A stretch of DNA of 5,559 nucleotides from Fidelibacterota bacterium. GTDB lineage: Bacteria > Fidelibacterota > UBA2242. Below, one piece after another: positions 1 to 5,421 of the stretch. The stretch is taken from positions 1 to 5,559 of the forward strand of contig JALOAB010000153.1 of assembly GCA_023229045.1 (NCBI GenBank), read 5' to 3'. The notes below the pieces were generated by a model. It saw only the letters and a program-made list of their open reading frames with translations, was not told where the DNA came from and searched no databases. The stretch's first letter is position 1; the number at the start of each line of letters is the position of its first letter. Both the position numbers and the translations under genes were made by a program.

Positions 1-347
1 ACGGTTTCACCAACCGGTTTGTCTATCGCGGCGGACCGGAGACTTTCGTCGGGGTCGAGTACGATCAGCTGGTCGGCTCGGAGATAACCACCCTGCGGTG
101 CGATTATGCCTATAATATTCTGCACAATTTACAAGTCAAAGCGATTGCCAATGTCGCCCTTGGATTCCGCAACCGATTCCATGAAACCATTACGGGTCCG
201 CATCACCTGTTAGGGTACGGCATCGGGCTGAAATACCTTTCGCCGATCGGACCGGTCGAATTGATAACCGGCTGGGGCGACAAAAGCGTCTTCCAGCCGG
301 GCGAAATCAGATCAGTCGGATATTTCAGAGCTGGATTCCTGTTCTGA
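1..347 (+). CDS. C-terminal part of an Omp85/BamA-superfamily outer-membrane beta-barrel protein (5' end outside window)
   Basis: The open frame enters from the left edge (first whole codon at base 3) and gives 114 residues before TGA at 345-347. The sequence alternates hydrophobic and polar residues in strand-sized stretches. It contains GYGIGLKYLSPIGPVEL near residues 70-86, which matches the penultimate-strand pattern (G.G..Y.SPIGP..L) of the Omp85 surface-antigen barrel, and it ends in ...GYFRAGFLF with the terminal phenylalanine expected of a barrel recognised by the BAM machinery. Residues 12-24 (PETFVGVEYDQLV) resemble the barrel of bacterial patatin-like phospholipases, where such a barrel follows the catalytic and POTRA domains; BamA, TamA or a two-partner secretion transporter are alternatives. 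The diagnostic N-terminal part is missing, so only the superfamily is called. I see no T-run terminator after the stop. Confidence 0.72.
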   Translation, partial: GFTNRFVYRGGPETFVGVEYDQLVGSEITTLRCDYAYNILHNLQVKAIANVALGFRNRFHETITGPHHLLGYGIGLKYLSPIGPVELITGWGDKSVFQPGEIRSVGYFRAGFLF

Positions 348-356
348 TTTTCAATT

Positions 357-371
357 GGAGATCGCTCCGCT
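357..371 (-). repeat. Degenerate copy of a GAGCGGAGCGA-type dispersed repeat (minus orientation)
   Basis: Bases 362-371 (TCGCTCCGCT) are the exact reverse complement of 5281-5290. The GGA at 357-359 keeps the same spacing as in the other copy, giving 13 of 15 matches over 357-371 against the reverse complement of 5281-5295. Both copies are non-coding, one soon after the barrel gene stop and one upstream of the lipoprotein-receptor operon. A GGAG/CTCC mini-stem is also possible here (357-360 with 365-368), but no T-run follows. Confidence 0.4.
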
Positions 372-470
372 GAGAGCCCCTTTAAAGAAGAGTGGTGAAC
401 TGAGATTATAAATTGTATTTTAAACAGCCGGATTGTACCTTTCTATTAAATGCGAGAACTTGATAAAACA

Positions 471-476
471 AGAGGA
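471..476 (+). promoter_or_regulatory. Shine-Dalgarno site that fixes the start of the propeller lipoprotein
   Basis: AGAGGA lies 6 nt before ATG 483. The upstream in-frame ATG at 450 has only CTATTAA in front of it and would put 11 polar or charged residues (MRELDKTRGIL) before the signal peptide. The ATG at 492 has GGAGG directly abutting it with no spacer. The start at 483 is therefore preferred. Confidence 0.7.
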
Positions 477-482
477 ATTTTG

Positions 483-1664
483 ATGCGGAGGATGAAATCA
501 ACCTTTATTAATTTCCTGACCGTAATTTTAGCTTTCTTCTCCGTATTATTTCTTGCCTGTCCGGACAATACTGAACCTGAGCCAACAACCTGCGAATACC
601 CTCCGGGCAACCGCACTTTTACCTGGCGGGTGGATACAGTGGCGTGGTGGCCTTCATTTCTGGGAGGAGTGCATGCTTTTTCAAATGACGACGCCTGGGT
701 AATGGGTGATATGCATGGATCTGTAATAAATGGGAAAAACACTAGTTATATGGGTTTACATTGGAATGGGGAAACTTGGAATGAAACCATTGGCTTTCTA
801 GATATTCTCATGAAGCCGAATGATGTAACCGGAGACAACCATTTTATGGTTGCCGCTGGTTATTTAGCGTATGGCGATAATATGGGAGGAACTATCTCAA
901 AACCTGCATTAGCTGAGTTCGACAATCGGACAAAAAAATGGGCCCGATATGAATTTGAACCGACTGGTGAACTGCGCAGTGTCTGGACGGACGGCAAGGG
1001 ATTCTTTATCGCCGTGGGTGATAATGGCATGGTCTATACCAAAGATGGCTATAAGTCCGAATGGGTGTATTCCAAAGCGCCAACGGAGTTTCATTTTACA
1101 AACATAGTTGGTGTTTCTAAATGTGAAATGTATGCAATCTCTCAGCTTCCAACTATCACAGGAGTAATTTACCAACAATACTGGAAGTGTTACAATAATC
1201 AGTGGACAAAACTCTACGATGGGCAAGACACTACCGGTACGCCAGTAAAGTTATTTAATACAGACAATAGTATGTATGATTTAGCCGTATCTCGTTGTTC
1301 TTTTAATGATTCCTTGAAATTGTATTTAATTGGGTGGGAGTCATTCCTTTTAGAATCTGAGGGACAATCCCTGAATTATTCCATAACGAATCTTTCGCAA
1401 CTGGGATTACCCTTAAAGAGCATGGGTAGAACCGCGGTACGAATCAATCTCTATACACCGAATGATTACTGGATATTTGGAACGCGCTATAATTTCTATC
1501 ATTGGAATGGGACTGATTTCCAGAAAATTGTAATGCCGGGTTTGCCGGATGACGATGCTCATTTCGGTGACCAACGCAAAATGATCAAGACTTCTACTGG
1601 AAAAATATTCCTTCCGACGGAAGTAAGCTCGCAGGTGTACGTTGTAGTGCAGGGTACACCCTGA
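483..1664 (+). CDS. Lipoprotein with a predicted beta-propeller of W/G-rich repeats
   Basis: The protein has 393 residues from ATG 483. Residues 1-25 are a lipoprotein signal peptide: basic MRRMK, a hydrophobic core, then FLA before Cys26. The -3 residue is Phe rather than Leu, so the lipobox is slightly atypical. A short Pro/Glu linker follows. From about residue 47 there are repeating units of roughly 40-55 residues. Each has a hydrophobic W/G strand (DDAWVMGD at 69-76, FFIAVGDNG at 174-182, LYLIGWES at 280-287, DYWIFGTR at 328-335), usually followed by a strand like HWNG..W (LHWNGETW at 92-99, YWKCYNNQW at 233-241, YHWNGTDF at 339-346). This is the look of Ycf48/BNR/kelch-like propellers, and similar lipoproteins in Ignavibacteria-type genomes are often labelled 'glucosyl transferase' without catalytic evidence. 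I count six or seven possible blades and see no catalytic motif. It probably sits in the envelope as a binding or scaffolding protein. Hand counts of sampled lines give about 32-48% GC, against about 50-62% in the receptor gene, so recent acquisition or relaxed evolution is possible. Confidence 0.8.
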   Translation: MRRMKSTFINFLTVILAFFSVLFLACPDNTEPEPTTCEYPPGNRTFTWRVDTVAWWPSFLGGVHAFSNDDAWVMGDMHGSVINGKNTSYMGLHWNGETWNETIGFLDILMKPNDVTGDNHFMVAAGYLAYGDNMGGTISKPALAEFDNRTKKWARYEFEPTGELRSVWTDGKGFFIAVGDNGMVYTKDGYKSEWVYSKAPTEFHFTNIVGVSKCEMYAISQLPTITGVIYQQYWKCYNNQWTKLYDGQDTTGTPVKLFNTDNSMYDLAVSRCSFNDSLKLYLIGWESFLLESEGQSLNYSITNLSQLGLPLKSMGRTAVRINLYTPNDYWIFGTRYNFYHWNGTDFQKIVMPGLPDDDAHFGDQRKMIKTSTGKIFLPTEVSSQVYVVVQGTP

Positions 1665-1681
1665 ATCACCTATTTATTCAA

Positions 1682-1699
1682 TCAGGTTCACAGACCTGA
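1682..1699. repeat. Small inverted repeat TCAGGT-N6-ACCTGA
   Basis: There are perfect 6-bp arms (1682-1687 and 1694-1699) around a 6-nt loop, 17 nt after the stop of the propeller lipoprotein. The sequence after the right arm is CGGGGAATAG rather than a T-run, so it does not qualify as a rho-independent terminator, although a hairpin here could still protect the mRNA 3' end. Confidence 0.45.
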
Positions 1700-1714
1700 C
1701 GGGGAATAGTCTCG

Positions 1715-1780
1715 AACTATGATCGGAATGATTGTCCAAACTATGATTGAAATGATTGAATGGGGACTATGATTATGTGG
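1715..1780. repeat. Imperfect tandem repeat with ACTATGAT core (three copies, 24-26 nt period)
   Basis: The octamer ACTATGAT begins at 1716, 1740 and 1766. The first two units (1715-1734 and 1739-1758) match at 18 of 20 positions and both end in AATGATTG. The third unit is shortened to ACTATGATTATGTGG. There is no open frame of note through it. It is a decayed non-coding repeat in the spacer between two convergent genes. Confidence 0.65.
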
Positions 1781-1784
1781 CGTC

Positions 1785-1859
1785 ACCTTCAGAAGGTCTG
1801 AATTAAATATTTTATTTTTGGCTCGATTTGTCAAACCGACCTTCTGAAGACCGAAGGTC
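1785..1859. repeat. Inverted repeat built from ACCTTC-N-GAAGGT palindromes
   Basis: CTTCAGAAGGTC at 1787-1798 is the exact reverse complement of GACCTTCTGAAG at 1838-1849, giving 12-bp arms around a 39-nt AT-rich loop. The left element is itself a 6-1-6 palindrome (ACCTTC A GAAGGT, 1786-1798 with one base overhang). The right element starts a second hairpin, GACCTTC (1838-1844) with GAAGGTC (1853-1859). The long stem lies between two convergent genes and could act as a bidirectional transcription barrier, but neither side has a proper T-run directly after the stem, so it is listed as a repeat rather than a terminator. Confidence 0.7.
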
Positions 1860-1869
1860 AAATTTTATC

Positions 1870-1890
1870 ACGCTTTACGTCTTACGTCTA
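1870..1890. repeat. Heptanucleotide tandem repeat ACGCTTT-ACGTCTT-ACGTCTA
   Basis: Three head-to-tail 7-nt units lie at 1870-1876, 1877-1883 and 1884-1890. Units two and three differ at one base and unit one differs from unit two at two bases. It is non-coding, downstream of the receptor stop. The 7-nt period recurs with different unit sequences at 5186-5213 and 5231-5265. Confidence 0.55.
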
Positions 1891-1901
1891 TCGGAAAAAA
1901 G

Positions 1902-1939
1902 CGTTCATTCGTGTTCTTATTAGTGTTCATTCGTGGTTA
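1902..1939 (-). repeat. CACGAATGAA-type repeat starting at the receptor stop codon
   Basis: Read on the minus strand, the receptor stop TAA (1939-1937) is the first part of TAACCACGAATGAA. A diverged middle unit CACTAATAAGAA follows, then another CACGAATGAA. On the plus strand TTCATTCGTG occurs at 1904-1913 and 1926-1935. Degenerate arrays of this CACGAATGAACAC wording are, to my knowledge, common in spacers of many unrelated bacterial genomes. Here the array provides the stop codon itself. Confidence 0.6.
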
Positions 1940-4339
1940 AAAATCGACGGTGATCCCGATGCTCGGCAGGATCGTGCCGGTAGTATTCGCGATGCTCCTC
2001 AGGTCGTAACGCTGATCATCCAAGGGATCGCCCGGATTAAGGATAACCGGATTGCCGCTGGCATCGTAAACCGGCAGGACGATATCCGGCTGTTCCGCCT
2101 GACTGTTGAACACATTTTGAATATCGAGATAGACCAGCAATGACCAGCGCTCAAAATTGAAGGATTTGTCGATACGGATATCAAGCTGGAAAAAATTACC
2201 CAGGCGTTCACGGTTGAAACGGGTATAATCCAGGAACGGTCGTCCCTGGGTATCCCAGGCCGCGACCAGCGCGGATTTATTCAGGTCGTAAGGCGTATAG
2301 GGCGAGCCGCCGACGAAGCGCCATTTTGCTCCGGTTTGCCAGTTGCCTTTAAACATTTTCGACATGGTCAGTGTCAGAATATGGCGGCTGTCCCAGGAAC
2401 TCGGAATGTACTCGCCATCGCTATTTTCGAATTCACTGCGCACATAAGTATAGGAGAAAATGCCGGAAATATTCTGTAAAACGCGATAGCGCCCGGAGAA
2501 TTCAAAACCATAAGCCCGACCGGTTCCGGTTGAAACAACCTCCTCGTCGCCGACCGTGCCGAAGTCGCCGCCTTTGGTGGCAATGCTGACGGAATCAGTT
2601 ACGGAAAACGGATATCGCTGGTATATTTTATAAAATAATTCGGCTGAAATGCGGGTATCGATGCCGGTAATATATTCGACGCCACCGATAAAATGATCGG
2701 AAGAAATATATTTCAGATCGTTGAATTTATTGACCAACGTCCCGACGGAGTCGCGATAGCCGAGCGTGGTATAGGACGGCAATTGATAATAGCGTCCGGT
2801 ATTGAAATTGAGGTTGAGTTTTTCGGTCAGAATATATGAAGCCGAAAAGCGCGGCGACAATTGCGCGAGTGGATTGGACATGCTTTTAGAATAGGTATTA
2901 CCGTCGCCACGCAGGCCGACCGAAAGCGTCAAACGATCGCGGAAAAACGGTTTGCTGATTTGCCCGAAAGCGGCGTATTTCCATAAATCCAGGTCGCTGG
3001 AATAATCTTTCACGAAAAGCGAATTGGCCAGGTAGAGTTCCTGATAAGTCGTATTATTGTATTTGGCATATTCGCCGCTTACCCCGTAGGTGATTTTTAT
3101 GCCGCGATCGCGCCAGGTATTTTCGAAGCGGAACTTGTTCTCGATTTCCTGTGAAACGTAATCCTGGATTTTATTGGATTCGGCGCTGTCGTCATTATTG
3201 GCATATTTATAGGACTTATTGCTCAGCATATTGCGACTGAGGACATAGGTCTGGAAACTCTTGCCGCGGAAATGAGTGTAGGCGGCGCCGATCATATAAT
3301 TCCACTGATCGCTCTCCGGCAGGTAATTCAGGATATATCGTTGTTGTTCATCAGGATTTTTGATACCGAGATTCAGCCGGTTATTGTCCAGGGCGCCGAG
3401 ACTGAGGATCACGAGCCGGTTATTCGGGTCAAAGACCGTTTCGGTTTTCAGCTGGTAATCGTTGAAAGTCGGCAGGAACGGCAGACCGATGACGTCGAAT
3501 AAAAACTTCAGGTAAGAGCGCCGCACTGAAAAAAGATAGGTCGTTCTTTCGGTGAGCGGTCCATCAACCGTATAAGCCATTTCGGAAGCGCCCAGCACGG
3601 CGCGGTGATTGGCGCGCTCCTTGTTGCCGGATTTTTGCTTGAAATCAAAAACGCCGCTGAGGGCGTTGCCGCGATTAGCCGGGAAGGCGCCGGAATAGAA
3701 ATCGACGGTTTCGATAAAATCGGCGTTCAGAATGCCGTTCGAACCGCCGGAAGAGCCCTGCGTCGCGAAGTGATTCAGGTTGGGAATTTCGATGCCGTCG
3801 AGATAAAAGCGGCTTTCGTTGGGACCGCCGCCGCGCACGATGACGTCATTACGGTAAGAAACGGTCGCGCCAACTCCCGGAAAAGACTGAATGACCTTCG
3901 AAATATCGCGGTTGGCGCCGGGCGCCTTTTCGATATCGGACAGAATAATTTTCTGCACGGATATGGGCGCGTCAATTTTTTTCAGGAATTCCGACGGGCG
4001 GACTTCCACCTGCTGGAATTCGATAGCCTGCTGTTCCATGCCGATCTCGACGAAAGCCGATCGGGCGTTATTGACCTGGATTTCAGCCGAGTAAGCGATT
4101 TTATAACCGATGAATGAAGCCATCAGGATATAAAATCCGGGTTCGACGCCGTTAATCAGGAAATTGCCGTCCAGGTCGGTCGCGGCGCCGATGCTTTGAT
4201 TGACGACGATAACATTGACGAAAGGCAATGGTTCATTGTTCTTCTTGTCATAGACCCGACCGCGGATCACACCAGTCTGCGCGAATAGGCTGACGGATAG
4301 CAATAAACTAATAGCGATTATGAAAAATTGACGCTTCAT
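1937..4339 (-). CDS. TonB-dependent outer-membrane receptor with carboxypeptidase-regulatory-like N-terminal domain
   Basis: The protein has 800 residues from ATG 4339-4337; an in-frame GTG one codon upstream is less likely. The signal peptide is about residues 1-20 (MKRQ, hydrophobic core, LFA before Gln). Residues about 23-102 form a carboxypeptidase-regulatory-like beta-sandwich: GVIRGRVYDKKNNEPLPFVNV, then the hallmark TDLDGNF and a GFYILMASFIGYK strand. The plug is about 124-238, with DISKVIQSFPGVG, then VIVRGGGPNESRFYLDGIEIP and NALSGVFDFK. The rest is a long barrel rich in aromatic strand ends, with SPRFSASY and TGRYYQLPSY typical of these receptors, ending in TVDF. It would import a ligand across the outer membrane using TonB-ExbBD energy; no TonB box can be pointed to confidently. 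It is not paired with a SusD-like protein, so a polysaccharide role is not indicated. Its start overlaps the stop of the lipoprotein gene upstream. Length and domain order are normal, with no frameshift. The ligand is unknown. Confidence 0.93.
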   Translation of the reverse strand: MKRQFFIIAISLLLSVSLFAQTGVIRGRVYDKKNNEPLPFVNVIVVNQSIGAATDLDGNFLINGVEPGFYILMASFIGYKIAYSAEIQVNNARSAFVEIGMEQQAIEFQQVEVRPSEFLKKIDAPISVQKIILSDIEKAPGANRDISKVIQSFPGVGATVSYRNDVIVRGGGPNESRFYLDGIEIPNLNHFATQGSSGGSNGILNADFIETVDFYSGAFPANRGNALSGVFDFKQKSGNKERANHRAVLGASEMAYTVDGPLTERTTYLFSVRRSYLKFLFDVIGLPFLPTFNDYQLKTETVFDPNNRLVILSLGALDNNRLNLGIKNPDEQQRYILNYLPESDQWNYMIGAAYTHFRGKSFQTYVLSRNMLSNKSYKYANNDDSAESNKIQDYVSQEIENKFRFENTWRDRGIKITYGVSGEYAKYNNTTYQELYLANSLFVKDYSSDLDLWKYAAFGQISKPFFRDRLTLSVGLRGDGNTYSKSMSNPLAQLSPRFSASYILTEKLNLNFNTGRYYQLPSYTTLGYRDSVGTLVNKFNDLKYISSDHFIGGVEYITGIDTRISAELFYKIYQRYPFSVTDSVSIATKGGDFGTVGDEEVVSTGTGRAYGFEFSGRYRVLQNISGIFSYTYVRSEFENSDGEYIPSSWDSRHILTLTMSKMFKGNWQTGAKWRFVGGSPYTPYDLNKSALVAAWDTQGRPFLDYTRFNRERLGNFFQLDIRIDKSFNFERWSLLVYLDIQNVFNSQAEQPDIVLPVYDASGNPVILNPGDPLDDQRYDLRSIANTTGTILPSIGITVDF

Positions 4340-4353
4340 CACTGCACCTGCCT
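4337..4353 (-). promoter_or_regulatory. TGATG stop-start overlap with Shine-Dalgarno site, coupling receptor to lipoprotein
   Basis: On the minus strand the lipoprotein stop TGA (4341-4339) shares its A with the receptor ATG (4339-4337). AGGCAGGTG at 4353-4345 ends 5 nt before that ATG and can serve as ribosome binding site. The alternative GTG at 4342-4340 lies only 2 nt from the AGGTG. The arrangement is typical of translational coupling, so the receptor is probably made in step with the lipoprotein from one mRNA. Confidence 0.75.
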
Positions 4354-5109
4354 GTCAATTTTCACAATAACCTTCCCGACAATTTCCAAAGCCGTCGTTA
4401 AGGTGCTGAGATCGGTGTAGAGCAAGCCGTTTTTGCCGGAGTAATGGCTGTGTCCGATCGGATTCAGAAAATATTCGGAAATATCACTATCCAGATCGAT
4501 TGTAACCGCATAAACCAGGGCTGGTTGCAGGGAAGTCATATAATCGAAATCGTCCGGGAATTTATTATTCGTCCAGTAGCGATTGGAGTCCCAGGCTTGA
4601 TTGATTTCCAGCAGAACCCGAAAACGGCGCGGCAGAATTTTATCGGCTTTGGTTTGCAGAATGAAATCAGCCGACGGCGTGGCGCCGCTGATGGCGTCCG
4701 CAAGCGGATTTTTTGGCGAAGGCAGGTCGGGAATTTTATCGCTTAATTGCCCACGTTTATGCGCCCAGTATGGCAGAGTCGCCGGACGCACCGCCTCGCC
4801 CGGTTCCGGTTTCCATTTCCCGGATTCGAGTTCGCCGTGCCCGTAAATCCCGGTGGCGACGTAACGGGTGGTGAAAATCGTCTGGATAAAATTTCCTTCC
4901 AGGTCTTCGAGCCAGATCGCGAAAGACGGATGATTATGCGCCCTGCCTTTATAAAATTCCAGGCTCAGTCTCGTGCCCTGCGCGTCGATATTGGATTGAA
5001 TAATTGAAATGGCGGTTGTGCGCTCCTGCTTGTAAGCCGGAGTGCAACTATTCAGAGCGCCGACGAATATCGCCGCTAAAATCATCAAAATAAATCGTAT
5101 TTTTTGCAT
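4339..5109 (-). CDS. Lipoprotein resembling DUF2271-type periplasmic proteins, first gene of the receptor operon
   Basis: The protein has 256 residues from ATG 5109-5107. Residues 1-21 are a signal peptide (MQKIR, hydrophobic stretch, LNS) followed by Cys22, consistent with lipidation; Asn at -2 is unusual. The body is a predicted soluble beta-rich domain. FAIWLEDLEGNFIQT at 63-77 and DAISGATPS at 138-146 recall the FAVWVED.dGnfv... and DA.SGAT patterns of DUF2271 proteins, with FRVLLEINQAWD at 163-174 as the following strand. The tail IGHSHYSGKNGLLY (218-231), followed by a TTALEIV segment, is distinctive but I cannot name it. DUF2271 proteins are, as I recall, often found near PepSY and TonB-linked iron genes, which would fit the receptor next door; this is an inference from pattern, not a profile match. 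It may present or hand over the ligand of the receptor. The family call is tentative; the gene and its lipoprotein nature are clear. Confidence 0.82.
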   Translation of the reverse strand: MQKIRFILMILAAIFVGALNSCTPAYKQERTTAISIIQSNIDAQGTRLSLEFYKGRAHNHPSFAIWLEDLEGNFIQTIFTTRYVATGIYGHGELESGKWKPEPGEAVRPATLPYWAHKRGQLSDKIPDLPSPKNPLADAISGATPSADFILQTKADKILPRRFRVLLEINQAWDSNRYWTNNKFPDDFDYMTSLQPALVYAVTIDLDSDISEYFLNPIGHSHYSGKNGLLYTDLSTLTTALEIVGKVIVKIDRQVQ

Positions 5110-5117
5110 TGAAATCA

Positions 5118-5123
5118 CTCCTT
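5118..5123 (-). promoter_or_regulatory. Shine-Dalgarno AAGGAG that fixes the lipoprotein start
   Basis: Read on the minus strand, AAGGAG ends 8 nt before ATG 5109-5107, an ideal spacing. The longer in-frame option, GTG 5118-5116, overlaps the last base of this site and so cannot use it. The start at 5109 also gives a cleaner signal peptide (MQKIR...). Confidence 0.8.
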
Positions 5124-5127
5124 AAAA

Positions 5128-5166
5128 AACCTTTCTTATCTCAGAGATAAAATTAGGGTAAAGGTT
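5128..5166 (-). promoter_or_regulatory. Candidate operator: 15-bp palindrome TTATCTC-A-GAGATAA nested in an AACCTTT/AAAGGTT inverted repeat
   Basis: A perfect 7-1-7 palindrome (5136-5142, centre 5143, 5144-5150) begins 27 nt upstream of the lipoprotein ATG. It lies within a second inverted repeat, AACCTTT (5128-5134) with AAAGGTT (5160-5166). The 7-1-7 layout and the TTAT...ATAA ends match the geometry of Fur/PerR-family boxes, which often control TonB receptor genes, though the inner CTC/GAG does not match the classical Fur consensus. A regulatory RNA hairpin in the leader is an alternative, since the right-hand side lies next to the ribosome binding site. I could not place a convincing -10/-35 pair for this operon. 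Confidence 0.4.
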
Positions 5167-5185
5167 ACAGATTTTTTTATCTAAA

Positions 5186-5216
5186 GTTGCGAGTTGCGAG
5201 TTGCGAGTTCGCAGTT
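5186..5216. repeat. Heptanucleotide tandem repeat (GTTGCGA)3 plus degenerate unit
   Basis: There are three exact 7-nt units at 5186-5192, 5193-5199 and 5200-5206, then GTTCGCA (5207-5213) and a trailing GTT. The array is non-coding, about 77 nt upstream of the lipoprotein ATG, and outside the palindrome. Copy-number change here could alter promoter spacing if the operon promoter lies nearby. Confidence 0.75.
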
Positions 5217-5230
5217 ATTCATCACGAATT

Positions 5231-5265
5231 CCCGTAACCCGATACCCGTTTCCTGAAACCTGATT
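5231..5265. repeat. Five degenerate heptads CCCGTAA-CCCGATA-CCCGTTT-CCTGAAA-CCTGATT
   Basis: Every seventh base from 5231 to 5259 starts a CC[CT]G tetranucleotide followed by three A/T bases, five times in a row (35 nt). The unit differs from the GTTGCGA heptad only 15 nt to the left. The frame has no coding signal; the regular CCYG-WWW spacing is best explained as a decayed tandem repeat. Confidence 0.6.
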
Positions 5266-5270
5266 CACGT

Positions 5271-5295
5271 CACCATGTTGAGCGGAGCGAAATCC
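5271..5295 (+). repeat. GTTGAGCGGAGCGAAATCC-type dispersed repeat
   Basis: The core AGCGGAGCGA (5281-5290) occurs in reverse complement at 362-371, with a shared flanking GGA/TCC. The wording CACCATGTTGAGCGGAGCGAA resembles a short dispersed sequence (TGTTGAGCGGAGCGAA and relatives) that I recognise from the intergenic DNA of many bacterial genomes, often as isolated degenerate copies. No gene is evident here. Confidence 0.5.
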
Positions 5296-5336
5296 GGCGC
5301 AGACGGATCACTCTTCACTTGTTACTAAGAAAATTC

Positions 5337-5365
5337 TTGACTTAATTTGAATTTCTGCTTACAAT
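5337..5365 (+). promoter_or_regulatory. Candidate sigma-70 type promoter, TTGACT-17-TACAAT, firing rightwards
   Basis: TTGACT (5337-5342) matches 5 of 6 bases of the -35 consensus and TACAAT (5360-5365) 5 of 6 bases of the -10 consensus, separated by the optimal 17 nt. Transcription would start near 5372 and run towards the right edge. The divergent lipoprotein operon starts on its left, so this would mark a separate transcript beginning in the spacer. Confidence 0.55.
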
Positions 5366-5421
5366 CAATCCGCCTTCTGATATGCGAGAATCGCGGAATG
5401 TTTTATTGAGGGAACCAAATA

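Noticed and set aside
420..449. Weak promoter-like pair TTAAAC / TATTAA before the propeller lipoprotein.
   Set aside because: Each box matches consensus poorly in an AT-rich stretch and the spacing is 18 nt; chance occurrence is likely.
450..482. An upstream in-frame ATG that would lengthen the propeller lipoprotein to 404 residues.
   Set aside because: It has no ribosome binding site and adds a polar, charged leader before the signal peptide, whereas ATG 483 has AGAGGA at 6 nt and gives a normal lipoprotein signal.
909..1226. A minus-strand open frame of 105 codons inside the propeller lipoprotein.
   Set aside because: It is antisense to a well-supported gene, without a convincing ribosome binding site or recognisable sequence.
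1682..1710. Rho-independent terminator for the propeller lipoprotein.
   Set aside because: The 6-bp hairpin is followed by CGGGGAATAG, not a T-run.
3605..4117. A 170-codon plus-strand open frame inside the receptor gene.
   Set aside because: It is antisense to a conserved plug domain and has no domain-like features; it is a frame shadow of GC-rich codons.
5186..5265. Repeats considered as a CRISPR array or replication iterons.
   Set aside because: Units are only 7 nt, contiguous and without spacers, and there are no cas genes, DnaA boxes or replication genes nearby.
5382..5390. The 9-mer ATGCGAGAA occurs both here and at 450-458.
   Set aside because: Dozens of shared 9-mers are expected by chance in 5.5 kb, and the flanks do not align.
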